A DNA stretch of 19,666 nt. It comes from Gallionellaceae bacterium. Lineage in GTDB: Bacteria > Pseudomonadota > Gammaproteobacteria > Burkholderiales > Gallionellaceae. A program made the translations under genes and the position numbers. The notes beneath the pieces are model-generated. The model ran no database searches. It saw nothing but the letters and a program-made list of their open reading frames with translations, and was not told the origin of the DNA. Below are positions 9,415 through 15,872 of the stretch, in pieces (the first letter of the stretch is position 1; each line of letters starts with the position of its first letter). The stretch is from the NCBI GenBank assembly GCA_003445795.1, contig DMCN01000067.1, positions 6,405 to 26,070 on the forward strand, given 5' to 3'.

Positions 9415-10998
9415 ATGTCGCATTCGCTTCAAGGCAGCAGGGCAATTCAGGGTTTTCGGGCAACGATAGGCAAGGATGCACTGGCTTCGGTAGTCGTCTT
9501 TCTGGTGGCGTTGCCGCTGTGCATGGGCGTGGCGATCGCTTCCGGTGTGTCGCCGATGGCAGGGCTGGTCACCGGCATCGTTGGCGGGCTGGTGGTCGGC
9601 CTGATTGCGGGTTCGCCTTTGCAGGTCAGCGGTCCGGCGGCGGGCCTGACCGTGCTGGTGTGGCAACTGGTGCAACATCACGGCATCGCGATGCTGGGCG
9701 TGATCGTGCTGCTGGCCGGTCTGCTGCAACTGGCCGCCGGAGTGCTCAAGCTCGGGCAGTGGTTCCGTGCCGTGTCGCCCGCGGTCATCCACGGCATGCT
9801 GGCCGGTATCGGCGTGCTGATCCTCGCTTCGCAGTTTCACGTCATGCTCGACAACAAGCCAATCGGTTCCGGCATGGATAACTTCGCCGGTATCGTGCCG
9901 GCGCTGATGGATACGTTCACTTCCGGCGGCAGCTCATTGCAGGCGTTCTTCGTCGGCCTGCTGACCATCGCGATCATCGTGCTGTGGAGCATGTTTGCGC
10001 CGAAACGGCTGAAAGTGTTGCCGGGCCCGCTGGTGGCGGTGGTGGCGGCGGTGATCGTCTCTGTCGTGATGCAACTGAAGATCAAATACATTCCCGACCT
10101 GCTCGCCAACCCGGAAGATATCAACAATTTCTGGTCGGTGATCAAGTATCCGACACTGGAGAATCTGCGTCTTGCATTCAACAAGGAGATACTGATCGCC
10201 GCTGTCTCGGTCGCTTTCATCGCCAGTGCGGAAACGCTGCTGAGCGCGAGCGCGGTGGACCAGTTGCACCAGGGGCCGCGTACCAAGTACGACAAGGAAC
10301 TGGTCGCGCAGGGCGTGGGCAATTCGATCTGCGGCGTGCTGGGCGCGCTGCCGATGACCGGCGTGATCGTGCGCTCCACTGCCAATGTCGAGGCGGGCGG
10401 CAAGACGCGCGCTTCCGCATTCCTGCACGGCGTCTGGCTGCTGCTATTCGCGGCGGTGCTGCCGTTCACCCTGAGTTACATTCCGGTCGCCAGCCTGGCG
10501 GCGGTACTGGTGTTCACCGGCTGGAAGCTGGCCTATCCCAAGGCGGTCCCCGATCTGCTCAGGTTCGGCAGGAGCGAAGTGGCGATCTATCTCATCACCA
10601 TCGTCATGATCGTTGCCAGCAATCTGCTGGAAGGCGTGCTGATCGGTCTCGGCCTGTCGATACTCAAGTTGCTGCATGCGTTCTCGCACCTGGAGATCAA
10701 ATGGGACGAGGATATCGTGCGCAACCGCGTTCAGCTTCATCTGAAAGGTGCGGCCACGCTGATCCGTCTGCCCCAGCTGGCCGCCGCGCTCGAAGAGATA
10801 CGCCCGGGTGCCGAAGTGCACGTCCACTTCGAACATCTGGATTACATCGACCATGCCTGTCTCGATCTGCTGACCAATTGGGAGAAGCAGCATGAGGTCA
10901 CCGGGGGTACGCTGGTCATCGAATGGGAAGAGTTGTCGACGAAATATCATCAGCGCCGCGCCGGGGTGCGCAAGAATTTTGTGCGCGTCGTGACTTAG
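9415..10998 (+). CDS. SulP-family inorganic anion (possibly bicarbonate) transporter
   Basis: A 527-residue SulP protein of a different, shorter subfamily from the two upstream. It starts with FRATIGKDALASVVVFLVAL (14-33) and has GPAAGLT at 73-79. A compact STAS-like C-terminus (about 435-515, with VHVHFEHLDYIDHACLDLL) replaces the full STAS. Proteins of this style are often found beside carbonic anhydrase genes and are linked to inorganic carbon uptake in chemolithoautotrophs. No carbonic anhydrase is visible here, so bicarbonate is only a possibility and sulfate cannot be excluded. The ATG has AGGA directly against it, but GGGG eight bases upstream fits better as the ribosome site. The gene follows the previous one by 27 bp and ends the transporter run. 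Confidence 0.8.
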   Translation: MSHSLQGSRAIQGFRATIGKDALASVVVFLVALPLCMGVAIASGVSPMAGLVTGIVGGLVVGLIAGSPLQVSGPAAGLTVLVWQLVQHHGIAMLGVIVLLAGLLQLAAGVLKLGQWFRAVSPAVIHGMLAGIGVLILASQFHVMLDNKPIGSGMDNFAGIVPALMDTFTSGGSSLQAFFVGLLTIAIIVLWSMFAPKRLKVLPGPLVAVVAAVIVSVVMQLKIKYIPDLLANPEDINNFWSVIKYPTLENLRLAFNKEILIAAVSVAFIASAETLLSASAVDQLHQGPRTKYDKELVAQGVGNSICGVLGALPMTGVIVRSTANVEAGGKTRASAFLHGVWLLLFAAVLPFTLSYIPVASLAAVLVFTGWKLAYPKAVPDLLRFGRSEVAIYLITIVMIVASNLLEGVLIGLGLSILKLLHAFSHLEIKWDEDIVRNRVQLHLKGAATLIRLPQLAAALEEIRPGAEVHVHFEHLDYIDHACLDLLTNWEKQHEVTGGTLVIEWEELSTKYHQRRAGVRKNFVRVVT

Positions 10999-11019
10999 CG
11001 TTAATATGGTTGCGGCGGG

Positions 11020-11065
11020 CAACTTGCAGGCTACATGCACCTTCACGTGCCATCTCCTGAAGTTG
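11020..11065. repeat. Imperfect inverted repeat downstream of the transporter run
   Basis: CAACTT-G-CAGG (11020-11030) pairs with CCTG-AAGTTG (11056-11065): ten base pairs with a single bulged G. A smaller GCAC/GTGC hairpin lies inside the loop. The stem is followed by A residues, not a T-run, so it is not a standard intrinsic terminator on the + strand. It may mark the 3' end of the transporter transcript. Confidence is limited because imperfect stems of this length can arise by chance. Confidence 0.35.
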
Positions 11066-11099
11066 AAAAATGACATACTAATTTAGTCAAATAACCGCA

Positions 11100-11149
11100 T
11101 AACCCCTAAGGGCTATCTCATGTCCCCCCCGTGCTGGTTATGGACGCTG
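11100..11149 (+). promoter_or_regulatory. Shared sox upstream element, copy 1 (before first soxYZ)
   Basis: The stretch opens with TAACCCCTAAGGGCTATC, a small CCC/GGG hairpin, then a run of seven C, five variable bases and GGTTATGGACGCTG (11136-11149). The same arrangement occurs at 17123-17170 upstream of the second soxYZ; by hand about 36 of 50 positions match. It lies 61 bp before the soxY start. No good sigma70 -35/-10 pair is obvious nearby; CTATCAAATCT at 11161 resembles the CTATAATCT of copy 2. Likely roles are an activator or operator site or a structured RNA leader (inference). Confidence 0.5.
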
Positions 11150-11199
11150 ATGCAAGGCTGCTATCAAATCTGCTACTGGCTGATTCTATTAGCTATATT

Positions 11200-11204
11200 A
11201 GGAG
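11200..11204 (+). promoter_or_regulatory. soxY: Ribosome binding site that decides the first soxY start
   Basis: AGGAG directly abuts the ATG at 11205, which is too close for initiation. It is six bases from the next in-frame ATG at 11211, so the shorter protein starting MQENDHS is preferred. Confidence 0.7.
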
Positions 11205-11210
11205 ATGTTA

Positions 11211-11693
11211 ATGCAGGAAAATGATCACAGCACGATAGATTCTAGTCGTCGCCAAGCTCTCAAGGCGGGTGTCGGCTTGGGCCTTTTCGGTATGCTTGCC
11301 ACACTGGGGTTGTTACCGAAGTCGGCCTGGGCTGCAGTTGACCGCAAAGTCTTTGAAGCCAAGTCGCTGAAGGAGGCTTTTCAGGCAATGGGCGGACTGG
11401 CGCCAGCGGACAGCAACCTCGTCATCCTCGATGTGCCCGAAACCGCCGAAAACGGTGCTATGGTGCCCATCACGGTAGAGTCCAAATTCCCCCGCACCGA
11501 ACAGATATCCATCCTGGTCGAGAAGAATCCGACCGCACTGGTTGAGAATCTGACGATGGCCGAAGGGACGGAAGGCTTCATCACGACCCGTATCAAGATG
11601 GCGCAGACCTCCACTGTCATCGCGCTGGTCAAGGCGGACGGAAAGTTCTACAAGGCGGTCAGGGAAGTCAAAGTCACTGCGGGAGGTTGCTGA
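11211..11693 (+). CDS. soxY: Sulfur carrier subunit SoxY, copy 1, ending at the carrier cysteine
   Basis: A 160-residue SoxY: the periplasmic carrier whose C-terminal cysteine holds sulfur intermediates during thiosulfate or sulfide oxidation. Residues 1-42 are a Tat signal (SRRQALK, hydrophobic stretch, cleavage near SAWA-AV). The immunoglobulin-like SoxY domain follows, with the family pattern VPETAENGAMVPITVES and the end REVKVTAGGC. The usual SoxY tail is GGCGG; here translation stops right after the cysteine (C160), so the last two glycines are absent. The copy at 17428 has the full GGCGG. The stop overlaps the soxZ start by one base (TGATG). The family call is certain. Whether this shortened arm works with SoxXA/SoxB or with another partner is open; the downstream genes are cytochromes and fccAB rather than soxAXB. 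Confidence 0.93.
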   Translation: MQENDHSTIDSSRRQALKAGVGLGLFGMLATLGLLPKSAWAAVDRKVFEAKSLKEAFQAMGGLAPADSNLVILDVPETAENGAMVPITVESKFPRTEQISILVEKNPTALVENLTMAEGTEGFITTRIKMAQTSTVIALVKADGKFYKAVREVKVTAGGC

Positions 11694-12004
11694 TGTCGGA
11701 CCCGACCAAAATGAAAGCTGTCGCGGCCAATGGCGTGACAGAAGTGCGCGCACTGATGCAGCACGAGATGGAGACCGGTCGTCGCAAGGACGAATCGGGC
11801 AAACTCGTGCCGGCATGGTATATCACCGATTTTAAGGTGCAACATAACGGCAGAACGCTTCTGGAAGGCCAGTTCGGCACTTCCGTATCCAAAAACCCGT
11901 TCCTGGTGTTCCGCTTCAAGGGCGGAAAGGCAGGCGACAAGCTCGCACTCTCCTGGACCGACAATCGCGGCGAAAAACGTACCGACGAGGTGGCTATCGG
12001 CTGA
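11693..12004 (+). CDS. soxZ: SoxZ, partner of the sulfur carrier, copy 1
   Basis: A 103-residue SoxZ, normal length, without a signal peptide; it is expected to leave the cell piggy-backed on Tat-exported SoxY. Recognisable SoxZ patterns are LMQHEMETGRRKD, LVPAWYITDFKVQHNGRTLLE and SKNPFLVFRFKGG. The start is the ATG overlapping the soxY stop, with GGGAGG six bases upstream. It resembles the second SoxZ (17948) closely in these motifs but is clearly diverged elsewhere, so the two pairs are old paralogues or separately acquired, not a recent duplication. Confidence 0.94.
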   Translation: MSDPTKMKAVAANGVTEVRALMQHEMETGRRKDESGKLVPAWYITDFKVQHNGRTLLEGQFGTSVSKNPFLVFRFKGGKAGDKLALSWTDNRGEKRTDEVAIG

Positions 12005-12021
12005 TAAGCTACCAAAATTCA

Positions 12022-12048
12022 GCCTGGACATGGCGCACATGGACAGGC
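12022..12048 (+). repeat. Hairpin with tandem G-A mismatch after the first soxZ
   Basis: GCCTG-GA-CATG (12022-12032) faces CATG-GA-CAGGC (12038-12048) around the loop GCGCA. Nine Watson-Crick pairs flank an internal GA/GA loop, which in RNA can form stacked sheared G-A pairs. No T-run follows. It may protect the soxYZ 3' end, attenuate read-through into the cytochrome genes or serve as a protein site. Confidence 0.5.
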
Positions 12049-12101
12049 CGCTACATCGTCAACTTAGAATCTAAAAAAACTATATAGAGGAAAGGGAAGA
12101 G

Positions 12102-12743
12102 ATGGTCGAAGAAGCGCAGAAGGAGAAACAGGCACCCGCCAAGGAAAGCATATGGAACAGGCTCAAGCGGCCTCCCAAATGTTCGTTCATTTCCTTGCTC
12201 TTTGTGGGTATGGCATTAGGCATCATCATCTGGGGCGGTTTGAACATGGGTATGGAGTGGACCAACCGCTCCGAGTTCTGCACTTCCTGCCACGAGATGA
12301 CCATTCCCTATGAGGAACTCAAACAGACGGTCCACTACAAGAATCGTAGCGGCACCACCGTCAATTGCTCCGACTGTCACGTCGCCAGCAGCAAGACTCC
12401 CGTCGATTACATGTACAAGTCGCTGCAGAAACTGATTGCGGCGCGCGACATCATCGGCCATATCAGCGGCATCGTGGACACCCCGGAGAAATTCGAGGCG
12501 CACCGTCTGGAGATGGCCAAGCGCGTGTGGGAGCGGATGGAGAGTCGTGATTCCAAGGAATGCCGCAACTGCCACAACTTCGCCACCATGGATCCGGATA
12601 AGCAGAAGGCGCGTTCGCAGATCAAGCATGAGGAAGCGCAGGAAGACAAGATCACGTGTATCGAGTGCCACAAAGGCATCGCACACAAGCCCGTCCATTC
12701 CCAGCTGGAACAAAAGGAAGAGGAAGCGCCGGCCGCAATCTGA
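12102..12743 (+). CDS. NapC/NirT-family membrane-anchored tetraheme cytochrome c
   Basis: A 213-residue membrane-anchored tetraheme cytochrome. One transmembrane helix lies at about 28-46 (after RPPKCS), followed by a periplasmic domain with four CxxCH motifs: C60-H64, C89-H93, C154-H158 and C186-H190. The first haem site reads CTSCHEM, the CxxCHxM form typical of NapC/NrfH quinol dehydrogenases. Such proteins move electrons between the quinone pool and periplasmic partners. Beside soxYZ and fccAB the flow may run in reverse, from sulfur oxidation into quinones (inference). AGGAAAGGGA precedes the ATG. The charged tail after the last haem (QKEEEAP) is unremarkable. Which NapC subgroup it belongs to needs a tree. 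Confidence 0.87.
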   Translation: MVEEAQKEKQAPAKESIWNRLKRPPKCSFISLLFVGMALGIIIWGGLNMGMEWTNRSEFCTSCHEMTIPYEELKQTVHYKNRSGTTVNCSDCHVASSKTPVDYMYKSLQKLIAARDIIGHISGIVDTPEKFEAHRLEMAKRVWERMESRDSKECRNCHNFATMDPDKQKARSQIKHEEAQEDKITCIECHKGIAHKPVHSQLEQKEEEAPAAI

Positions 12744-12796
12744 AGCTGCATGGCGGGGCGGCTGCCATGCAGCTCCGCAGTCATTACAACGTACCT

Positions 12797-12800
12797 GGAG
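12797..12800 (+). promoter_or_regulatory. Ribosome binding site favouring the start at 12810
   Basis: GGAG lies nine bases before the ATG at 12810 and only three before the ATG at 12804. Both give a normal signal peptide. The longer open frame from 12750 would add residues without signal-peptide character. Confidence 0.5.
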
Positions 12801-12809
12801 TCGATGAAG

Positions 12810-13814
12810 ATGAAGAAAATCGCTGTTACCCTGATGAGCGCCCTGATCGCCGGTCCTGTGCTGGCAGCCCCCGACTGGAGCAAGGTGCCTGCTGTCAAAG
12901 TGCCGCTGTTCTATCCCGGCCAGTCCGGCCTGGAATGGGTGCTGATCAAGAAGGACCATTCCGCTGCCAACCAGATCCTGGAAAAGAAGCGCGCCTGCGT
13001 GAAATGCCACGATACCGATGCGGTGGAGATAGGCGACAAGATCGTGGCCGGCAAGCCGGTCGGCAACGAGCGCAAGCCGCTGGACAACGCGGTGCCCAAG
13101 GGCAAGGCCGGTTCCATCCCGGTCACTGTGCAGGCCGCGCATGACGGCAACAAACTTTATCTGCGCTTTGAGTGGGATACGCCCAAGGCCGGTGGCGGAG
13201 TGAAGATGGATCCGAAGAACGACATGAAGCTGACCGTGATGTTCGACGACAGCAAGGTCGAGTACGCCGACCGCGGCGGTTGCTGGGCGACCTGCCACCA
13301 GGACTTGCGCGGCATGTCGGATGCGAACGATGCGGGCGCCAAGGGTCACGCCAAGGCCAAGGAGCTGGGCTGGGGCGACGGCGTCACCAAGTACCTCAAG
13401 GAATCGCGTACCGGGCTCAGCGTGACCGGCAATACCCGCGGCGGTTGGGACAAGCTGAAGTCGGACGCCGAGATCGAGGCTGCGCTGAAGGAAGGCAAGT
13501 TCATGGACGTGATCCAGTTCCGCAGCAAGGACAAGGCGCGCGACGGCTACATTCTGGATGCGCGCCACATGGACGGCGGCAAGAGCCTGATCAAGGCCGA
13601 TGGCAAGAAGAGCGGCAAGCACTGGACTGTGGTGTTCGAGCGCACGCTGGCCGCCGGCGGCAAGGGTGACCACACCATCGCGGCGGGCAAGCTCTACAAC
13701 ATCGGCTTCGCTATCCACGACGACAACGCCGACGGACGCTTCCACCAGGTGTCGCTGGGTTACACGCTCGGCCTGGACAACGCTGCGGCAGACTTCAGCG
13801 CAGTGAAACAGTAA
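12810..13814 (+). CDS. Ethylbenzene-dehydrogenase-type haem-binding periplasmic protein with CxxCH and CxxxCH
   Basis: A 334-residue exported protein. A Sec signal (MKKIAVTLMSALIAGPVLAA) is followed by one normal haem c site, C63-VK-C66-H67, and then by sequence like the haem-binding gamma-subunit domain of ethylbenzene dehydrogenase and related DMSO-reductase-family enzymes (SIPVTVQAAHDGNKLYLRFEW at about 102-122, and NIGFAIHDDNADGRFHQVSL near the end). A second possible haem site is C158-WAT-C162-H163, with three residues between the cysteines instead of two. The family call is by pattern only. It lies between the tetraheme cytochrome and fccA, so an electron shuttle between FCSD or SoxYZ and the membrane cytochrome is a fair inference. 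An unusual c-type cytochrome of unknown partner is the cautious reading. Confidence 0.72.
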   Translation: MKKIAVTLMSALIAGPVLAAPDWSKVPAVKVPLFYPGQSGLEWVLIKKDHSAANQILEKKRACVKCHDTDAVEIGDKIVAGKPVGNERKPLDNAVPKGKAGSIPVTVQAAHDGNKLYLRFEWDTPKAGGGVKMDPKNDMKLTVMFDDSKVEYADRGGCWATCHQDLRGMSDANDAGAKGHAKAKELGWGDGVTKYLKESRTGLSVTGNTRGGWDKLKSDAEIEAALKEGKFMDVIQFRSKDKARDGYILDARHMDGGKSLIKADGKKSGKHWTVVFERTLAAGGKGDHTIAAGKLYNIGFAIHDDNADGRFHQVSLGYTLGLDNAAADFSAVKQ

Positions 13815-13873
13815 AGAATCAAGCATTACAGCAACAAGGTAATACGGCAGCAAGGCAACAACGTAGTACAGGC

Positions 13874-13893
13874 AGCGGGTGGCAACACCCGCT
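13874..13893 (+). repeat. Perfect 8-bp hairpin with GCAA tetraloop before fccA
   Basis: AGCGGGTG (13874-13881) and CACCCGCT (13886-13893) pair perfectly around GCAA, a GNRA-type tetraloop. No T-run follows, so it is not an intrinsic terminator. It sits 35 bp before the fccA start in a 114-bp gap that also contains several short GCAAC/GCAAG repeats. Likely an RNA processing or stability signal (inference). Confidence 0.6.
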
Positions 13894-13928
13894 ACAGGGA
13901 GCTTCATACACAGAACGAGGAGCAAAAG

Positions 13929-14507
13929 ATGAGAAAAAAATGGAGTGGATTGGCTTTGGCATTCGTTGCCTTGGTCTTTTCGGCTGCTGCATATGCAGTG
14001 CCGCCAACCGCGGAAATACTGTCCTACGCTTGTGCCGGATGTCACGGTACTAACGGTGCCAGCGCCGGACCCAGCATGCCCAGCCTCGCCGGACAATCGA
14101 AGGTCTTTTTCATCGATGCGATGAAGAAGTTCAAGAGCGGCGAGCGCAGCGGCACCGTCATGACACGTCTGGTCAAGGGCTACAGCGACGAGCAGATCGT
14201 CGCGATGGCCGACTTCTTCGCCAAGCAGAAACCCGCGGCACAGACCACGGCAGTCGATCCCGCGCTGGTCGCCCAGGGCAAGGTCGTCTATGACAACGCC
14301 TGCAAACGCTGCCACCTGGAAAACGGCAAGGAGTTTGAGGAAGACACTCCCGTTGTGGCCGGCCAATGGCTGAAGTATCTGCAGATCCAGATGGGCGAGT
14401 TCCGCGACGGCAAGCGCAAGATCTCCGAGAAGAAAGCAGAGAAGGTTAAATCGCTGACTGCTGCCGAATGGGAAGCCGCGGCGCATTTCTATGCCAGCCA
14501 GAAATAA
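13929..14507 (+). CDS. fccA: Diheme cytochrome c subunit of flavocytochrome c sulfide dehydrogenase
   Basis: A 192-residue periplasmic cytochrome with two haem domains, related to cytochrome c4 and FccA. Signal peptide 1-23 (cleavage near AYA-VPP). Domain 1 has C35-AG-C38-H39, PSLAGQ and a good distal methionine candidate, M78 (SGTVMTRL). Domain 2 has C125-KR-C128-H129 and PVVAGQWLKYLQIQMGEFRDG, but no methionine where the c4/FccA ligand is expected (SEKKAEKVKSL). Its position 16 bp before fccB makes the FccA role likely: it takes electrons from the FAD of FccB during sulfide oxidation. GAGGAG sits six bases before the ATG. A stand-alone c4-type cytochrome is the alternative. Confidence 0.8.
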   Translation: MRKKWSGLALAFVALVFSAAAYAVPPTAEILSYACAGCHGTNGASAGPSMPSLAGQSKVFFIDAMKKFKSGERSGTVMTRLVKGYSDEQIVAMADFFAKQKPAAQTTAVDPALVAQGKVVYDNACKRCHLENGKEFEEDTPVVAGQWLKYLQIQMGEFRDGKRKISEKKAEKVKSLTAAEWEAAAHFYASQK

Positions 14508-14523
14508 CAAGGAGAAAAACAAC

Positions 14524-15789
14524 ATGACTATGGAACGCAGAAATTTCCTCAAGCTCCTCGGCGCTGGCGCCGGTGTCGCCACGCTCGGTCTGGCCGGTTG
14601 CGCCACCACCAACAAGGCGGGTGCGCGCAAAGTGGTTGTTATCGGCGGCGGCTACGGCGGCACTATCGCAGCCAAGTACCTTCGCATGCAGGATCCCACC
14701 ATCGAGGTGACACTGATCGAGCGCAACGACCATTTCATATCTTGCCCGTTCAGCAACCTCTACATCGGGGGCCTGTTGCCGGACCTGTCTTCGCTGACCA
14801 TCAAGTACGACCAACTGGCTGCCAATCACGGCATCAAGGTGGTGCAGGCCGAAGTGACCGGCATCGATGCCAAGGCGCATATCGTGAAGACTTCAGCAGG
14901 CGATTTCCCGTACGAGAAGTGCGTGGTGTCTCCCGGTATCGAGTTCCGCACGAACGAGATCAAGGGTTATGACGATCAGATCATGCCGCACGCCTGGAAG
15001 GCAGGCCCGCAGACCGTGCTGCTGCGCAAGCAGCTCGAGGCGATGAAGCCGGGCGGCACCGTTGTGTTGTCGATCCCGCTGGCACCGTTCCGTTGCCCGC
15101 CCGGACCGTACGAACGCACCAGCATGATCGCCATGTACCTCAAGCAGCACAAGCCCGGCTCCAAGATCATCGTGCTGGATGCGAATCCGGACATCGTGTC
15201 GAAGAAAGGTCTGTTCCTCAAGGGCTGGAAGAAGCATTACCAGGGCATCATCGACTACCGTCCCGCCAAGAAGGTCACCGAAGTGGACAACAAGAACATG
15301 ACGGTGCTGATCGAGGGGATCGAAGAGGTGAAGGGCGATGTCATCAACATCATTCCGCCGCAGAAGGCAGGCCATATCGCCCATGTGGCCGGTCTGGTTG
15401 GTCCCGACGGAAAATGGTGCCCGGTGCGCTCCTTCGACTTCGAGTCGAGGAACCATCCGGACATCCACGTCATCGGCGACTCTTCCATCGCGGGCGCGAT
15501 GCCCAAGTCGGGTTATTCCGCCAACTCGGAAGCCAAAGTCTGCGCCACCAACATCGTGGCGATGATGAACGGCCGCAAGATGACCGAGATGTCCGCGATC
15601 AACACCTGCTACAGCTACCTGTCGGCGACGGAAGCGGTCAGTGTGACTGGTGTCTATCGTGTGAACGCAAGCTCTCAGGCGATCGAGGCGGTTCCCGGTT
15701 CAGTCGGTGTCTCTGCCGATCTGTCCGAGACCGAAGCGATGTATGCGGAAAGCTGGATCAAGAACATTCTTGTCGAGATGTCGACCTGA
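14524..15789 (+). CDS. fccB: Flavocytochrome c sulfide dehydrogenase, flavoprotein subunit
   Basis: A 421-residue FAD protein that oxidises sulfide to sulfur or polysulfide in the periplasm. The export signal is Tat type (ERRNFLKLLGAGAG), and the hydrophobic part ends in LAGC (C26), a possible lipobox. The Rossmann motif VVVIGGGYGGTIAAKYL starts at 37. C74 in SCPFSNLYIGG matches the cysteine that binds FAD covalently in characterised FCSD; C191 (PFRCPPGPYER) and C340 (SEAKVCATN) match the redox-active pair. HVIGDSSIAGAMPKSGYSAN at about 315-334 is the second FAD-binding region. The start is the ATG eight bases after AAGGAG; the longer frame from 14491 overlaps fccA and lacks a ribosome site. 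The full set of cysteines argues for an active enzyme rather than a SoxF-like or SQR relative. Confidence 0.92.
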   Translation: MTMERRNFLKLLGAGAGVATLGLAGCATTNKAGARKVVVIGGGYGGTIAAKYLRMQDPTIEVTLIERNDHFISCPFSNLYIGGLLPDLSSLTIKYDQLAANHGIKVVQAEVTGIDAKAHIVKTSAGDFPYEKCVVSPGIEFRTNEIKGYDDQIMPHAWKAGPQTVLLRKQLEAMKPGGTVVLSIPLAPFRCPPGPYERTSMIAMYLKQHKPGSKIIVLDANPDIVSKKGLFLKGWKKHYQGIIDYRPAKKVTEVDNKNMTVLIEGIEEVKGDVINIIPPQKAGHIAHVAGLVGPDGKWCPVRSFDFESRNHPDIHVIGDSSIAGAMPKSGYSANSEAKVCATNIVAMMNGRKMTEMSAINTCYSYLSATEAVSVTGVYRVNASSQAIEAVPGSVGVSADLSETEAMYAESWIKNILVEMST

Positions 15790-15813
15790 TCCTGGCAACG
15801 TAGGTGTCAAACG

Positions 15814-15849
15814 AACCCTGCCTGGCAGTCTGTCAGGCGGGGTTTTTTT
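15814..15849 (+). terminator. Intrinsic terminator after fccB
   Basis: AACCCTGCCTG (15814-15824) pairs with CAGGCGGGGTT (15834-15844), 11 bp with one G-T pair, around a nine-base loop. It runs into seven T (15843-15849). It is a textbook rho-independent terminator and ends the soxYZ-cytochrome-fccAB unit. Only 23 bp separate it from the next start codon. Confidence 0.9.
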
Positions 15850-15872
15850 AGTTGTATAGGGAGAACCAATTC

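Noticed and set aside
11194..11199. TATATT as a -10 box for soxY copy 1
   Set aside because: Transcription would begin almost at the start codon and within the ribosome site, so it is unlikely to be the promoter.
12750..12809. Upstream extension of the EB_dh-type gene
   Set aside because: It would put 20 polar residues before a normal Sec signal peptide, and no ribosome site is seen before 12750.
12656..13144. Overlapping + strand open frame across the tetraheme and EB_dh genes
   Set aside because: R/G/Q-rich frame-shifted product; both overlapping genes have signal, haem and ribosome-site evidence in other frames.
12216..14630. Very long minus-strand open frame (804 codons) across the cytochrome and fccA genes
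   Set aside because: It spans four well-supported + strand reading frames and the gaps between them and shows no recognisable motif; it is an antisense shadow.
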